From contig JBBCBC010000007.1 of assembly GCA_037126765.1 (NCBI GenBank), forward strand, positions 22,081,667 to 22,145,666: a DNA stretch of 64,000 nt, in the 5' to 3' direction. The stretch comes from Stenogyne calaminthoides (lineage: Eukaryota > Streptophyta > Magnoliopsida > Lamiales > Lamiaceae). Position numbers and translations under genes: made by a program. Below the pieces are notes generated by a model. That model was not told the DNA's origin. It was given only the letters and a program-made list of their open reading frames with translations, and made no database searches. This document shows positions 1 to 12,534 of this stretch, piece after piece. Numbering within the stretch: position 1 is the stretch's first letter; each line of letters begins with the position of its first letter.

Positions 1-107
1 ACGTGGACCAATGACGTGGACCAATGAGAGGAAGACAACCAGCCTGAAATAGCTGCAAAAGTATGGATTCAGCTTATCGATTTGTCGTGCTTAACGATTT
101 GTCGTGC
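1..107 (+). repeat. L2 5' LTR, left remnant
   Basis: Bases 72-112 carry the 'cgatttgtcgtgctta' repeats that also occur in the L2 3' LTR near 19376-19400, so this is the part of the L2 5' LTR left of the E1 insertion. Bases 1-71 do not match the 3' LTR. They start with a 13-bp direct repeat (acgtggaccaatg twice, 1-26). The true LTR start is outside the window or has been rearranged. Confidence 0.6.
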
Positions 108-701
108 TTAACTGTTGGTCCAGGTGCAAACGAGTCTTACACGTGTATGGGGGGGGAATACACGTGTTCAGTGATTTTAAAAATTTTTCTTACTGAGGTC
201 AGCTTGGGTCAGATAATCCTGAAGATTATGTTCTGAGAAGCACAGATCGCTCTGAGTCAAAGTCTACAGAGACAGTGATCCGAAGCCGCTTGCCAGATAC
301 CTCGGATAATCCCAACCGAGTCCTCGAGTGTCGAGATCCCGAGTTGCTTGGATCAGATAACTAACTTACTGAATCCTTAGAAGAGAGTTCAGTTTGGTAA
401 CTATCTGTTCTAGCTACTCAGTCGTGCGGAATGGTTGGCCCTTTAGTTTATACTCGTTTTAAGCTTTGCTGAAAACCTTCCCTTTATGAAATAGTGATTA
501 GGCTGTGATTCACTTATGCAATTTTAGTGGATTGATTCCAACTGAATATTAGTGAAAAGTATGCTTTCAAAATCAAGTCAATGCAACAGTTAAGCACAGA
601 TAAGGAAAGCAATAAAGAACACAGCAATTATAGTGGTTCAGAGACTCAAGCTCCTACGTTCACTCTCCCTGACTCTTCAGAGAAATTCACTATCAACTTC
701 T

Positions 702-915
702 GAGCTTTCTGACTACCTCGTAGTTTACTTACTCAACTCGGCCCTGAGTTTTCTGACTACCTCGTAGTTTACTTACTCAACTCGACCTTGAGTTTTCTGA
801 CTACCTCCGTAGTTTACTTACTCGAAACACACACAAGCTTTCAGACTACCCCTGTAGCTTACTAACTTCTCCTCTAGAGTTTTCTGACTACTCCGCGTAG
901 TTTACTAACTCTTTA
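702..915. repeat. 44-bp tandem repeat in E1 LTR
   Basis: Five degenerate units of about 44 bp start near 702, 746, 790, 835 and 877. Each has a 'tctgactacctcgtagttta' core in which CTAC and GTAG form a small dyad. The same array occurs in the other LTR at 12808-13020. Confidence 0.8.
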
Positions 916-1213
916 CAACTCTTCTCACCAACAAACACACCCCAACTACCTTCTCAAGGGTTTGGGGTTTCTGCTGTTTCAACTAGATGAGATATCCTTT
1001 ACAATGAAGCACAATGCAAAGGGTTAGGATATCTCGACTAAGCTTTGGATAATTCTTATCAAGCTAGGCTTAGTATAGTGAGCTCTCTTCAATATAGAAG
1101 CACTTGGGAAATTCTAAGTTTTTCGAAAGTGCTTTAACTTTTGCAAGAATAAGTTTGAGCTCTTGAGTTATGTGATAAATTTCCGTGAACCTTACAATGT
1201 AGAGGGTCACCAA

Positions 1214-1222
1214 GATTTATAG
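1214..1222 (-). promoter_or_regulatory. TATA box of E1 LTR
   Basis: CCTATAAAT on the minus strand, with the partner copy near 13324-13332. This is the expected core promoter of the E1 transcript. Confidence 0.55.
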
Positions 1223-2136
1223 GCATACACCAAGGTCACTCTTGAAAACTATCCGTTGGAGAGATAGCTTCGTGAGTTTCCTCTTAAGGTGTGTGAGAAA
1301 CGGCTATATTTAGGGTTTGAACCTCCCTAACACGTTTTAGGCAATAACCTTTCACGAGTTCGGTCTTCACATTTTGCGATACCGAACTTTGTACATCCGA
1401 CATCTTTTTTGACGAATAATCCTTTGTCGATTGCTGTCAAGATGTTCTGATCTTTGTCTTTTCTTTTTGACTTTTGTCTCCGGGTTAAAGGTAGACACCT
1501 TCAACGGCTCTTTTTGGTTACAAACTCCGAGTTTGATATAACCTTAACAACACTTCTGACTTAGTTCCTTTTGTCTGCATTTGAATGTCTTGGAAAATAT
1601 CTATTTTCTAAGGAATCGCGATTTTCTCAGTATTGCATCCTTGAGATAGATATATTGATTGCCTCGGAACATTGAGTTCATATCGAAAGCATTCAAGACA
1701 TTATCGACTCTTCAAGAATTCTCGTGCCGCCTTGATATTCTTGATCTTCAGTCTTCGGTCTTCAGTCTTGTGTCTTCAGAATCTTCTGAGTCTTCGTGGT
1801 CTTCTCGAGTCTTGTGGTCTTTCGAGTCTTTATAGTTTTCTTGGTGATGTCTTTGCCGAGTCTTCGTCTTTGAAGTCTTTAGTTCCTCAAGATCCTCATC
1901 GAGTCTTCAAAGATCTCGGTTTCTAATCGAGTCTTCGGATACTTTAAACATACCGAAGTTCTTGAGTCTTGTAACCTATCCCGAACTATATCTCACGACT
2001 ATACATTTTGCAGATAACATCCTGAGTACTCTAAAACTGAATCCTGACTCAACTATCAAGATCATTCTGATCATGTCATACTCAGGGGTTTTGGGATCTT
2101 AATCAAAATCGTATATATTAAATTCATCTCCCAACA

Positions 2137-2151
2137 ATTTCCCCCTTTTTG
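2137..2151 (-). other. E1 polypurine tract
   Basis: The minus strand reads AAAAAGGGGGAAAT immediately before TGTTGGGAG of the 3' LTR. This is the plus-strand DNA primer site of a copia element. Confidence 0.9.
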
Positions 2152-2650
2152 ATGATGCCAAAACCTATCTTGTTACAAACATATGACCTATATTCAGGTT
2201 TCAGTTTATCTTATTACAAGATTGGTTGTCTCCCAACAATTTCTAAAAACAGAGAAACTCTTAACAATTTAAATCATTCAGTAATTTCTTCAGTAATGAA
2301 TTTCTTTAAGTAGTTCATTACTAAATACTTTAAACAATTTCCCCATATTCAGACAATTTCTCTTTATCAACATACAATCAGTTTAGAGACATTCATTCAG
2401 CATATCAAAATAAAAGACGTGTAAATAAGATAATGAGATATTATCTTTTGAGCATAATGATAAATCTTCATTGATGATTGGTATCCCATTACAGATTACA
2501 ATGAGTTTATCAACAAAATCAAAAAGATAAAAATTTAAAGATTTACAGAATCTTTCGAGTCTTGATCTTGATCTTGATTTTGGCTCTTGGTCTTACGCTC
2601 TTGATTTGTTTCATTCTCAACTTTATCGTGGGCACCTCCAGGTCAAACAT
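2152..2650. other. E1 untranslated stretch between ORF3 and PPT
   Basis: AT-rich sequence between the ORF3 stop and the polypurine tract. I see no gene or repeat array here. Confidence 0.6.
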
Positions 2651-5600
2651 TCAGAAAAATCTCTTCTTCAGCTCATTTCTTTCCTTGATAATGTCCGGAC
2701 TGTTTCCTGTTAGACCCAACTGACCAGTATACTGAGCAATTTCTTGAGTAATGGCCTTTTTATTCACCAAGCCATTACCAAGTCTTGGAGAAGGATAGAA
2801 ATATGGACCAGGGGCTACTATCTGTACCTCTCCTTCATCCGCAAGGTTAATCCAGCCTTGTAGATACTTTGGATAGAAGGTAAGGAGATATTCAATGAAT
2901 GCTTCATTCTGATATGAGCTTTCCCCTCTCCATTCCCTGAGAACATCATAATTGAACCAGAAGGTTCTCTTGACTTCTTCCCACATATCGTTGAGTTTGA
3001 TAGGCATCCATTTATCAACGTGGGGCCACTTTAGTGCTTTTGAAGTTCCTTTCCTCTTGCTCGCAAACTTCATGAATTCACTCCTTCGCTTCTACTCTTC
3101 GTCTATCTTCTTTCTGATCACAGACGCTCTTGAGACCGAAGCAGCAGCTTTCTTAGCTTGTTCTATTTGGAGTGTCTTCAGAGCATTTCTCGTGTTGAAG
3201 ACTTTCTTCTGAGGTTGAGACTCAGATTCTTCTTTATCTTCATCATCCAGAATCAGATTTCTCTGGATTGGCTTAGAAGCCTTTGCACGCTTGCTTACAG
3301 GTTGAACAACGTCTAAGGCTTTTCTCTTTATAGGCAGTTCAGCAGCAGCCTGACTTGTTCCAACCTTTGCTCTAGCACTCAGTTTCTCTTTTGTGACATC
3401 AAGCATGGTTTGTTTAGAAACTCGAGTGTAGATAGGCTTCTCCACCTGAGCGAACTTTAACTTCTCAGTAGCTTCGACTTCTTTTAAGGCTTTGGCTAGA
3501 TTATACATTTCAGCATCTTTCTGAGCCTTCTTCTCCAAAGTACATGCGATGAACTTTCTGAGGTCTTCACCTTCCTTTTCCCCCTTCTTGGCACGTAATT
3601 TGGAAGAAGTCCGGAGAGTCTTTGTGTCCATGTGATATCGCTCTTTGCTCACACAAATGAATCTCTCCCTTATCTCGATCTTGTTCGTCTTGAGCCTCCT
3701 TTGATGGTTCTTGGCCACGAAAATTCTTGAGATAAGTGGGCAACCGCCGAGAGTGCTTCTTTGAACATCTCTGTCATCTTGGTCATGAGCACTGAGCTCA
3801 TTTCCTCAACAGCAGACTTGATTAGCACCTCATTCTTCTCTGCCAGTTTCACCTCTAGGAAATCAGAACTCTCTGGTGTTTTCGCCGATTCAAAGATTTA
3901 ACTCAGCCTTGACTCCCTCAAGCTTCTCATTCAGCTTTTCTTCCATGGAGGTCATCTAGGTGGTCAGAGTGTTTTGGATTAGCACCAGCTCTGAAGAGTG
4001 ACTAAGACTTTCCATCTTTTGAGCTTGGTTGGCCAACGTCTCTTCCATCTGAGCAATTTTGATCATCATTGGCTCAACCTTCTCAAGTTTCTCCATCAAG
4101 GGAGTGAGATCAATCTCAGGAACCTTATGCACCTTCTGTGTTGTTTGATCATCCTGTTCTTGACCGTCCCGAGCTCCGGTCTAATCGAGCCTTAGTGCCA
4201 GATATCGACAATTCAGAACTAAAGATAGAACTTTCAGTAACTTTGGCATAATTGTTAATAGTGCCAAAAGGTACCTGAAGAGTGCTAGCTTCAGTCTGAG
4301 GTTGACCAATTTCAGGTTGATCAGCAACAAAAGTCTCCTTTTCCATTTGAGACAGATCCTCAGCATCTCCCTGTTGGTCCCCATCTCCATCTTTAGATTT
4401 GTCTCCGCTGCTCGGGGCACCAACTTCAGTCGCTCTCCTCTCAACCAACTTCTTCTGAACCAGCCCATCAAAATTGGAGTTTTTCATCCTGAGCTTTGTC
4501 CTCCTGAATCCTGAGAAGTCGGTCAGGAAGGCTGTCTCCTCATTCCACCAGTCTTCCCCTCTGAATGCAGCAATATCAAGCATCTCGGGAAGTGTCTGAT
4601 TGAGGATGAACACAGTTGTCCTTAATCTGAAGAAAACATATTGCAGATCAGGGTATGAGCTGAGCTCAGGGTAGCGGTCAAGAATGAACCGTTCCCCCTT
4701 GCTCCTCCACTCGCCTTCTTCAGCTTCTCCCTTCTTCCATCTCGGGCTCTCTAGTTCAGTTGAAGAATCGGTGAGGATCAAGCGAAGAGATCACTTTCAG
4801 AGCTCATCAAGAATATTACGCTCCCGAGCCTCAAGAAAGAGATCGAAGTTTGTGCCAGTCCTCGGTTTGCATCCGAGTTGGCTTGTCGACTGAGCCCAAG
4901 ACATCTTCAAATCGACTCGAAATGGGCTCTTCCGTCTCGAGCCCCGCACATCTGAGGTAGGTATCTATGAGGTCTGAGCTCCTTTAAAAATTTCTTGAGA
5001 AATTTTATCTGAACTGAGCGATCTCTCGAGCACCTCAGAGAAGACCTGCTCCTCATTCTGATCTTGTGTCCTAGAGATAACCTGAGCCAACACTTGCAAT
5101 GGTGAACTCTGAGCGGTTTGACCCTCAGGTTGAATCTCTTCAGAATCACTTCCATCTTCATCGGTGAGAACCACCAATCTTCTGCGTTTTGGAGCAAGAT
5201 CCTTCTGTTTTAACATCTTTGCCCCCTGCTCCATCTTTGCCTCCAACAAAACCTTCCCCCTGGTTTGTTGGGTCTCTTTTTCAGCAGCCGCAGAAGGTGA
5301 TTCTACCTTCTTTTCTCTCTTCCCCCTGAAGGTTTGCTTCTTTGCAGCAATGAGTTTAAAGAGAATTTTGGACTTAGGGAATGAGGTCGAATTGGCGAAG
5401 ATATCCTCCTCCTCTCTGCACATATCCAAAATATAAGCAATTTTGGTGGCATGGTGGATCTTGCCTTTGATTGAGATCGCCCCGTCAACCTTCCTCAAAA
5501 CTTTTGGTCTGCTCACTCACCATCTGAATCAGGAATTTCAGCCAGTTGAAGTCAGTGGTGGGTGAGGCCTCGATCACCGCCATCAACCGAGCTTGGTCTT

Positions 5601-6119
5601 GATGCGCTCAAAACTCCCCAAGAAGACTCATGATGCACTTGCTCACAATATCCATCAAAACACGATATTGTGGCTTCAGTGCCTTTTATGCAAAGGTCGC
5701 CTCAAACTTCTGAAATTCAAAGCAATCCTATCTAAGTATTCCTGCTCTCTACCCGACATATACATCGTAGGATCCTCTCCTCTATCACAAAGCTCAAAAA
5801 CATCATTAAGATTTTTTGGAATTATGTACAAATCCCTCTCAAAATCGACGTATTTGGATGATCGCTCTAAATGTGATACGATAATCGAAGAATGCATACC
5901 ATCTTCTTCATCTATCTTCAAGTTATAGATGAATTCGATTACCTCTTTTGCAAACTCCTGGTCTGGTCGGTTTGCGACTAGTTGGGTGAGTTTAGCCAGT
6001 CGAATCATATGCAGAGCCTCCTCTTCTGGCTTTTAGTTGGTTGTGCTTTCGAGTGAGAAAACGAACTCGTACCATGGCTTGTTGGTTTCGGCTAATTTCT
6101 CGAACAAGGTTGGGGCCAT
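2651..6119 (-). pseudogene. E1 ORF3, extra ORF downstream of pol
   Basis: The minus-strand ATG at 6119-6117 starts MAPTLFEKLAETNKPWYEF, with an in-frame stop about 28 codons later and several further shifts. Homology to ORF3 of E3 and E4 is visible in blocks. The N-terminal block (about 5676-6008) has EFIYNLK, against EFLYNLR in E3. The middle block (4149-4781) has YPELSSYP, against YPELVAQP in E4. A lysine/glutamate-rich segment (3092-3852) contains KKGE, and the C-terminal block is 2651-3073. Full length would be about 1,150 codons. No signal peptide or membrane span is evident. The position matches the env-like ORF of SIRE elements, but nothing in the sequence shows an envelope function. 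Confidence 0.72.
3571..3592 (-). other. Polypurine tract inside E1 ORF3
   Basis: The minus strand reads GCCAAGAAGGGGGAAAAGG and encodes AKKGEK. The same purine run and KKGE residues recur inside ORF3 of E3, E4 and E5. Confidence 0.55.
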
Positions 6120-6242
6120 TTTAGAGATTGATTTAAGAAATGAAGCTTTACGGTTTGAGAATTTCTGGGCAAAGGGGATTTTTATTTGCAGAGGATTTGA
6201 GAACGAAGAGTTTGATAAAATTTTGGCTTGAAAGGCTTCTTA

Positions 6243-6255
6243 GGGTATATATAGC
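6243..6255 (-). promoter_or_regulatory. Putative TATA box of E1 ORF3
   Basis: GCTATATATACCC on the minus strand, about 125 bp upstream of the ORF3 ATG. It lies between pol and ORF3, so it could drive ORF3 independently of the LTR. Its placement parallels the TATA boxes in E3, E4 and E5. Confidence 0.45.
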
Positions 6256-6774
6256 TTCGAGATCGTGGGGAATCGCATTGGTTAGGTGAAAAACAACGGT
6301 TGAGATTAATCTCCGAATAATCGGGTATACGAACCGACGATCTCCGAAAAGTAATGCGCCAAAACATCCTCATTGGTCATTAATGTAGCAGAGCATTCAA
6401 TGACTGTTGACCTTCTTCGGAATTTAAAACGATCCCGCCCAAAAACATTCCTCAGGTGTTTTGTATTTATTGCGAATGATTACTGAGCTTCACTTAAGCA
6501 ATAAATGAGTCGCATGAGTCATTAATTCTTCAGACTAATTTCCCTCTATCGCTTCTTCGAAAATAATCGACCTTGATAAAATGTCAAGATAATAATCGAA
6601 ATCTTGAATTGGTTCAAGATGCTAATGAAAATCTCGACCTTCAAGAACTGAGTTCCCTGAGACTCAGTTTAGTATTTCCATTTTATCCTAAGCTTCTCAG
6701 TAGAGTTCTGAGAAAAACTTTATGCATCTGAAAATCTTCAATTTTTCAGATTTTACTCTATACACCTGGTTCTA
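6256..6774. other. E1 pol-ORF3 spacer
   Basis: AT-rich spacer between the pol end and the ORF3 TATA box. No gene seen. It probably holds upstream promoter sequence for ORF3. Confidence 0.45.
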
Positions 6775-8374
6775 ACATCCCTAATTCAACTGAAAGTTCC
6801 TGAAATCTTGATTCAGCCAAAGGTTTAGTCAAGATATCACTCTTTGCTTATCAAGATGAATTTTCTCCATCCTTATGTCCTTTTTTCTCGACATGATCTC
6901 TCGATGAAGTGATGTCCGATATCCACATGCTTGCATCGGTGTGTAATAATCGAAATTTTGTGAAATAGCAATGGCACTATTATTGTCACAAAATATTGGT
7001 ACTTCATTGGCTTCAACTTTATAATCCCTTAATTGTTGTCTGAGCCAAAGAATCGAAAGCACAACAGCCTTCCTCCGTGACCATGTATTCAAATTTCCAA
7101 AGATCTTGGTCACATCGAGGTCCGTTTTTTTCGAAAACCAAGATATCACCTTACTTCCTAGAAATTGACAAGTTCCTGAAGTGGACTTCATGTCAATTCT
7201 GCAACCTCCATAATTAGCATCTGAGTAACCAGTTAATTCAAGGTTATCATCAGCTGGATACCACAATCCTCTATTCACTGTGCCTTTAAGATACTTCAAG
7301 ATCTTTTTGGCAAATTTCCATGTGACTAATTTTAGGATTAGCTTGGTATCTTGCACATATCCCAACAAAGAAATGTTATATCCAAATTTACTTAACGTGA
7401 GATAGAGCAATGATCCAATGATTCCTCTATAATCAAAAGATGGCTTATCGATTTGCCTTCGTAATCGGGATCCATCTTGTAGTTAGTATTCATGGGAATC
7501 CTAATCAGATTGCAATTATGTACACCATATTTGGCAATCAGATCTCTGGTGTACTTTGCCTGGTTGATGAATATTCCTTCCTTTGATTGTTTCACTTGAA
7601 GACCTAGAAAGAAATTCATCTCTCCCATCATTGACATCTCAAACTTGCCTTTCATAAGTGTTGAAAACTTTTCACACAGATGATGGTTTGGAGATCCAAA
7701 AATGATGTCATCAACATATATCTGAACTAGTAAGATATCTTCCCCATCCTCTATCCTGAACAGAGTTCTATCAACAGTTCCTTTGACAAAACCATGGTCA
7801 GTAAGAAACTGAGAAAGAGTATCATACCATGCTCTGGGTGCTTGCTTGAGACCATACAAAGCTTTTCTGAGCCTCAGAACTTGGTCATTCTGTTTGAAAC
7901 CGTGGAGGTTGTTCCACATAAACCTCTTCTTTAAGCACACCGCTCAGAAATGCACTTTTCACATCCATTTGATAGATGTGAACTTCATGTGGGCAACATA
8001 TGCAAGAAACAACTGATGGCTTCTAGTCTTGCAACAGTAAAGGTTTCATCATAATCCAAGCCTTCTTCTTGGGAATAACCTTGTGCAACTAACCTTGCCT
8101 TGTTTCTTACAATGTTGTTGTTTTCATCTCTTTTATTCTTGAAAACCCACTTGGTTCCAATGACATTGTGCCTTTCAGGTCTATCTACCAACTCCCATAC
8201 TTCATTCCTTGAGAATTGATTCATTTCATCTTGCATAGCAAAGAATCCAATAAGAATCTTGTAGAGCTTCATTAATCTCAAAGCAGAGTTCTTTCTCCGA
8301 TAGGAAGCAAAGCAGAATAGTGCACTCTCACCATGGAACCTTCTTGTCTTAACTCCTTCGGTTAGATCACCCAC
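6775..8374 (-). pseudogene. E1 pol: reverse transcriptase and RNase H
   Basis: Copia RT on the minus strand in several frames. The thumb-side start WELVDRP...GTKWVFKNKRD lies at about 8120-8210, followed by the ALYGLKQAPRAWYDTL block (about 7820-7870). The catalytic YVDD is at 7707-7718, then FFLGLQVKQ. RNase H follows with the GYSDANYGGC and TSGTCQFLGSK motifs (about 7160-7240) and the IFCDNNSA stretch. The conserved tail LTKPLAESRFQEL sits near 6810-6840. At least three frame changes and several stops make it non-functional. Confidence 0.9.
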
Positions 8375-8530
8375 AATCGACTTGTAGGATGACTATCTAA
8401 CCATTTCCTTCTTGATGTTCCCCTTCAATAGTATCCTCAACATTTGAAATGTTAGGTTCGATTAAATCAAGAAACTCAGGAACAACCTAAGGAGAGAAAG
8501 GGAATCATCTTCCTCGGGGAAATTATATTC

Positions 8531-10981
8531 TTAACATTGCAGAGACATTTGTTCCCCTTTGGTTGATAGATTCAGAATTTGCCTCAATTTTGTGACCACA
8601 TCTTCATTGGCATCACATACCCGAGTCCGAATCGTGTGTCTGCTCAGATTGGTCACCTTTGGAGTGTTGGTTTTCCGAGTCTCACCATCCCGAGTTCCAT
8701 CCCGAACTTCTTTATTCGAGTCCGAGTCACTCCAATCATAGGATGTGACCGACTTCTTCTTTTCAAAGTTCAAATTGGATGATTTATCTTTCGCTTTCGT
8801 GCTTAATCTGGTGATCCTCTTAGTCAGTTCATTTTGATCATGTTCCTGCTTTCTTCCGAACACAAGTAGATTCATCAAAAACAACATGAGGTGTTTCCTC
8901 CACAATAAGAGTCCTACAGCTTGTAAACTCGAAGCTTTTATCGACTTCGAATATCCTAAGAATATTCCTTCATCGCCTTTTACTATCAAATGTTTTCAAT
9001 CGATCATTACCATTATTGTGTATGAAACACTTGCAAACAAACACACGAAAAGAAAGAAACAAGAGGCTTCCTTTCATTCCAAAGCTCATAGGGTGTTTTG
9101 CCTTGACTCTTGGTCAACATGGATCTGCTCGAGAATAGCATGCGGTGTTGACAAACTTCAAATTTCAAAATCTTTTTTAGAATATCACCTTTCATTTATC
9201 ATTGTCCTTTGAACTTTTTCGGAGTTCATTCCTTCTTTCAAAGAACACCATTTTGTTGAGGGTCCTTGCGGTGATGTTTCATGTGAAATTCCATTCTCTC
9301 GCACAATAATCGATATGATATGATTTATAAACTCGGTTCCTTTGTCGATCTCGATTTTGACCACACTCAGATTTTTCTCAATATCGAGCCTTTTCAAGAA
9401 CTCGACGACTTTTTTATCTCGAGTCTCTTTTTCATCGAGTAAGAATATGACCCAAGTATATCTTGAGTAGTCATCAACTACTACCAATGTGTATTTCCCG
9501 CCATTAGTGCTCATGGTGTTATAGGACCAAAAAGATCCATATGCAAAGAATCAAGTGTGTCGTCAAGAGAAACCTCTACTTTGCTTTTAAATGATGCTTT
9601 TTACTTGTTTTCCTTTCGTGCACGCATCACAAATATGTTCCTCATTGAACACTTCATTAGGCAACCCTCTCACAAGAGCTAATCTTGCAAGCTTGTTCGT
9701 GGTTTTGAAATTTAGGTGATTCATTCTTTTATGCCATAACCAACCGGGTATCTGTGGAACTTTTAGCAACTAAACATGTATCTTTAGGAGTTGAACTCCA
9801 ATCAAGAAGATACACATTCCCTTTTCTTGTACCCGGTCAAGAATACTTTACGTGATGTATCATCTTTCACAAAACATAAGTTCTTAGAGAACTCAACATT
9901 AAAACCCTTATCACAGAATTGGCTAATTGAAAGCAAGTTATGCTTCAATCCAGATACATATGAAACACCATGGATATGAACTGAGTTGATTTCCAAAGTT
10001 CCATATCCTTCAGTCTGTCCCTTGGAGTTATCTCCAAAAGTGATCTGTGGGCCTCTTTGTTAAACATAGTCACTGAGTATCTTCTTGTATCCTGTCATAT
10101 GTCTTGAAAATCCACTGTCAAGATACCATATATCAGGAGCTTTTTCATCTCTGCTCATCAGTGCCATGTGATCTTTAGTCAGTTTAGTGCCCTTGTTTTC
10201 CTCCTGAAAAACAGATCAATTCTTAGGTACCCAATTTGTGTAGGGTCCTACAAGGTTAGATGTACCTTTCGGAATCCAAATCTGCCTGACAACTCTAATC
10301 ACTTTAGAGTGGCTAATTTGTCTTCCATAAACATCAACATACACATCTACTACTTTGAGTGCCTTAGCAGTTTTCTGTGTATGTGTGCTAGCTTTAGCAT
10401 GAACATGGGCTTTTGTGCAGCCGATCTAAATCTTTTATGACTCAGGTTCAGATAACCTTTACCCTTAGGCAAGTGGGGTTCAGGTTGTCTCAGATTGAAT
10501 CTGGTCTTTTCAAAGATATCGAGGACTTGGTCTCTTCGGGTTGAGAATGTCTCTATTGAAAGTGTTTTCATCCGAGGATTCCTCCGATGGTTCAATTATG
10601 TGGAGCCTTTCGGGTTTGCATTCTTAGCTACCGAGGCTTTGAAGTATTTTGCTCGAAACTTTCCAATCGATCGCTTTCGGGTTTTCTAGCCTTTACCTGA
10701 GGTTTGGGCTTTCTAACCTGATCATTCAGTTTTACTGAGACCATAGGTCCTTTTCCCTTGTCTACAACCTTGGGCATTACTTCAACTTGAAGTGTAGGTG
10801 CCTTCGGTTTTACAAAGATAGTCTTCTTTGCTACTTGATGCAAAGATTCAGATGACCTTGTGAGGTTCCCTCGAATAAATCCTAATCCAGCTTTTTTTAT
10901 AGTGGCAGATCTCTGGTAACTCCGAATTTCATCTATTACATTAGATGCTTTATTCAATAGAGTTAACTTCTTCTCGTGCAC
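8531..10981 (-). pseudogene. E1 pol: protease and integrase
   Basis: The protease active site DSG lies at 10111-10119 in the context WYLDSGFSRHMTG, typical of copia aspartic protease. It is followed by GVSYVSGLKHNLLSISQFCD (9802-9996). The pre-integrase zinc region has LWHKRMNHLNF and CDACTKGKQ (9587-9769). The integrase core has YTLVVVDDYSRYTW (first Asp) and IDKGTEF (second Asp) at 9185-9514. The DEGIFLGYS block and a degraded linker follow to 8531. Multiple frameshifts break it, and several sites show CCGAG or TCGAG where CTGAG or TCAGAG is expected. Confidence 0.85.
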
Positions 10982-12534
10982 TATCCTCCACAGATCTCAG
11001 TAGAGTTTTATGCTTCTCGAGAGAGGTCATTGAACTCGATTCGATTATTTGAATCTCTTCAAATGGATTTTCTAGCTTTTTCGATTAGGGACATTATCAA
11101 CTTCTCTTTCTTCGAGAGTTGTACTTTCGTAACATCCAGTTCATCAAGAGCTCCCATTGATTGAGAAGTGATTTCAATATTGCTAGAGTCTTTCCATTTT
11201 AGATTTTTGACTTTCGGTTCCTTATTACGCTCTTGAGTTCTATTTAGCGTTCTTGTAAAAAAAAGATAGTCCTTCATCGATTCTCAAAAGAATCCATCAG
11301 TCAAAATGATTTGTTTATAAATGGAACTTGAAAACTCTTGTCTTTGGTGTAGGAGCAACAACAGAGAAAGAAGAGTTTACCTCCTCAATGGCCATCGATA
11401 GATGTCATCACTTTCACCGTCTCGAGAATATCTCATCCGAAGAGCTAGATCCCTTCTCGAGTGTTCTTCTTCTACAACCATGGCCTTTTTTGCTTGAGAA
11501 CTTCGGTCTCTTTTAGCTTGCCTTTCTCTTCTCTCCTTAGCACTCAAATCTGGACAATCATACTGGAAGTGACCTTTCTTCTGACAATTATAACATCTGT
11601 TGGTATCATCATCCTGATCATTTTCTTCTTTGGACTTGAAGTCTTTCCTCTTGGATGAAGATCCTTCAGCTTTCAGGTCCTTCTTCTTCTCAGTTGATCA
11701 TCGTCCTCGTTTTTCTTCGTACCTATGGTTCTGTAATAGCTTTTTGTATTTTCCAAATCTATTATTAAGTCTCTGTCAAACCTCCTTGCCATCGTCTAGC
11801 TTTTCCTCAAGCTCATCCCGATTTTTGGCATGGGGTTCTCGAATCTCTAGTTTTCTGTGTTTTATCTTTTGGCTTTTAAAGCCACATTCTTACTCGATGA
11901 ATAATCATCTTTGCTGTCAGCCTTTTTGGATTTCATATCAATTACAAATTCATAGGCTTTCAACTCAGAGAAGACTTGTTGATATGGCATTGAACTAATG
12001 TTCTTGGTGTTTTCAATCACCACTGCATGAATATCTCATTTCTTAGAAAGACCTCTAAGAATTTTCAATGCCACTTCTCTTTGTGGATATTTCTTTCCAA
12101 GTGCATTTAGATCATTCATAATGCTAGTGAATCTGACTTCCAGTTTGTCTATTGATTCACCATCATCCATTTCAAAACTATCAAACTTTCCAATTGCTTA
12201 ATCGAAAGTTTATTTTTCTTTTATATGATCTGTGCGCCTTGGCACATTCACTAAGTAGTGTATCCCAAATCTCTTTTAGCCAGACATGTTGAGAGATCAT
12301 TCCCATCACACCATCATCAATTGTCTCAGTATAGTGTGTCTTTTTGCAATGTAGTCTAGATTGACTAACTTTCTCTCCTCAGAGTCGGTTGGTCATCGGA
12401 CTTAGGAAATTTCGCTCTGGGATCAATTCTCTCATCTTCTGTTCCTCTGGGATTCACCACAGTAAATTGGAATGGTCCTTGAGAGACCACTCTCCACATA
12501 CGCTCATGTTTGGAATACAGATGAGCCTGCATTC
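10982..12534 (-). pseudogene. E1 gag, 5'-truncated
   Basis: The minus-strand reading begins in mid-gag with LYSKHERMWRVVSQGPFQF at about 12530-12475, so the usual N-terminus is gone. Downstream I can read YPQREVALKILRGLSKK and NTKNISSMPYQQVFSELKA in shifted frames, typical of copia gag. A CCHC zinc knuckle, CYNCQKKGHFQYDC, is complete at 11554-11595. Gag forms the nucleocapsid and binds element RNA. Frameshifts are frequent. Confidence 0.85.

Larger units (their letters stand above)
113..2136 (-). repeat. E1 3' LTR (full length)
   Basis: A 2,024-bp LTR starting TGTTGGTCC and ending CTCCCAACA on the plus strand. It pairs with 12535-14216. It holds a 44-bp tandem repeat (702-915) and a minus-strand TATA box (1214-1222). 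Between about 1640 and 1990 it differs from its partner almost only at CAG/CTG sites. Confidence 0.93.

Noticed and set aside
1640..1990. Cytosine-deamination (RIP-like or methyl-C decay) explanation for the CAG/CTG changes
   Set aside because: Deamination gives C to T and G to A. Here the middle A/T becomes G/C or is deleted, and CpG is gained rather than lost.
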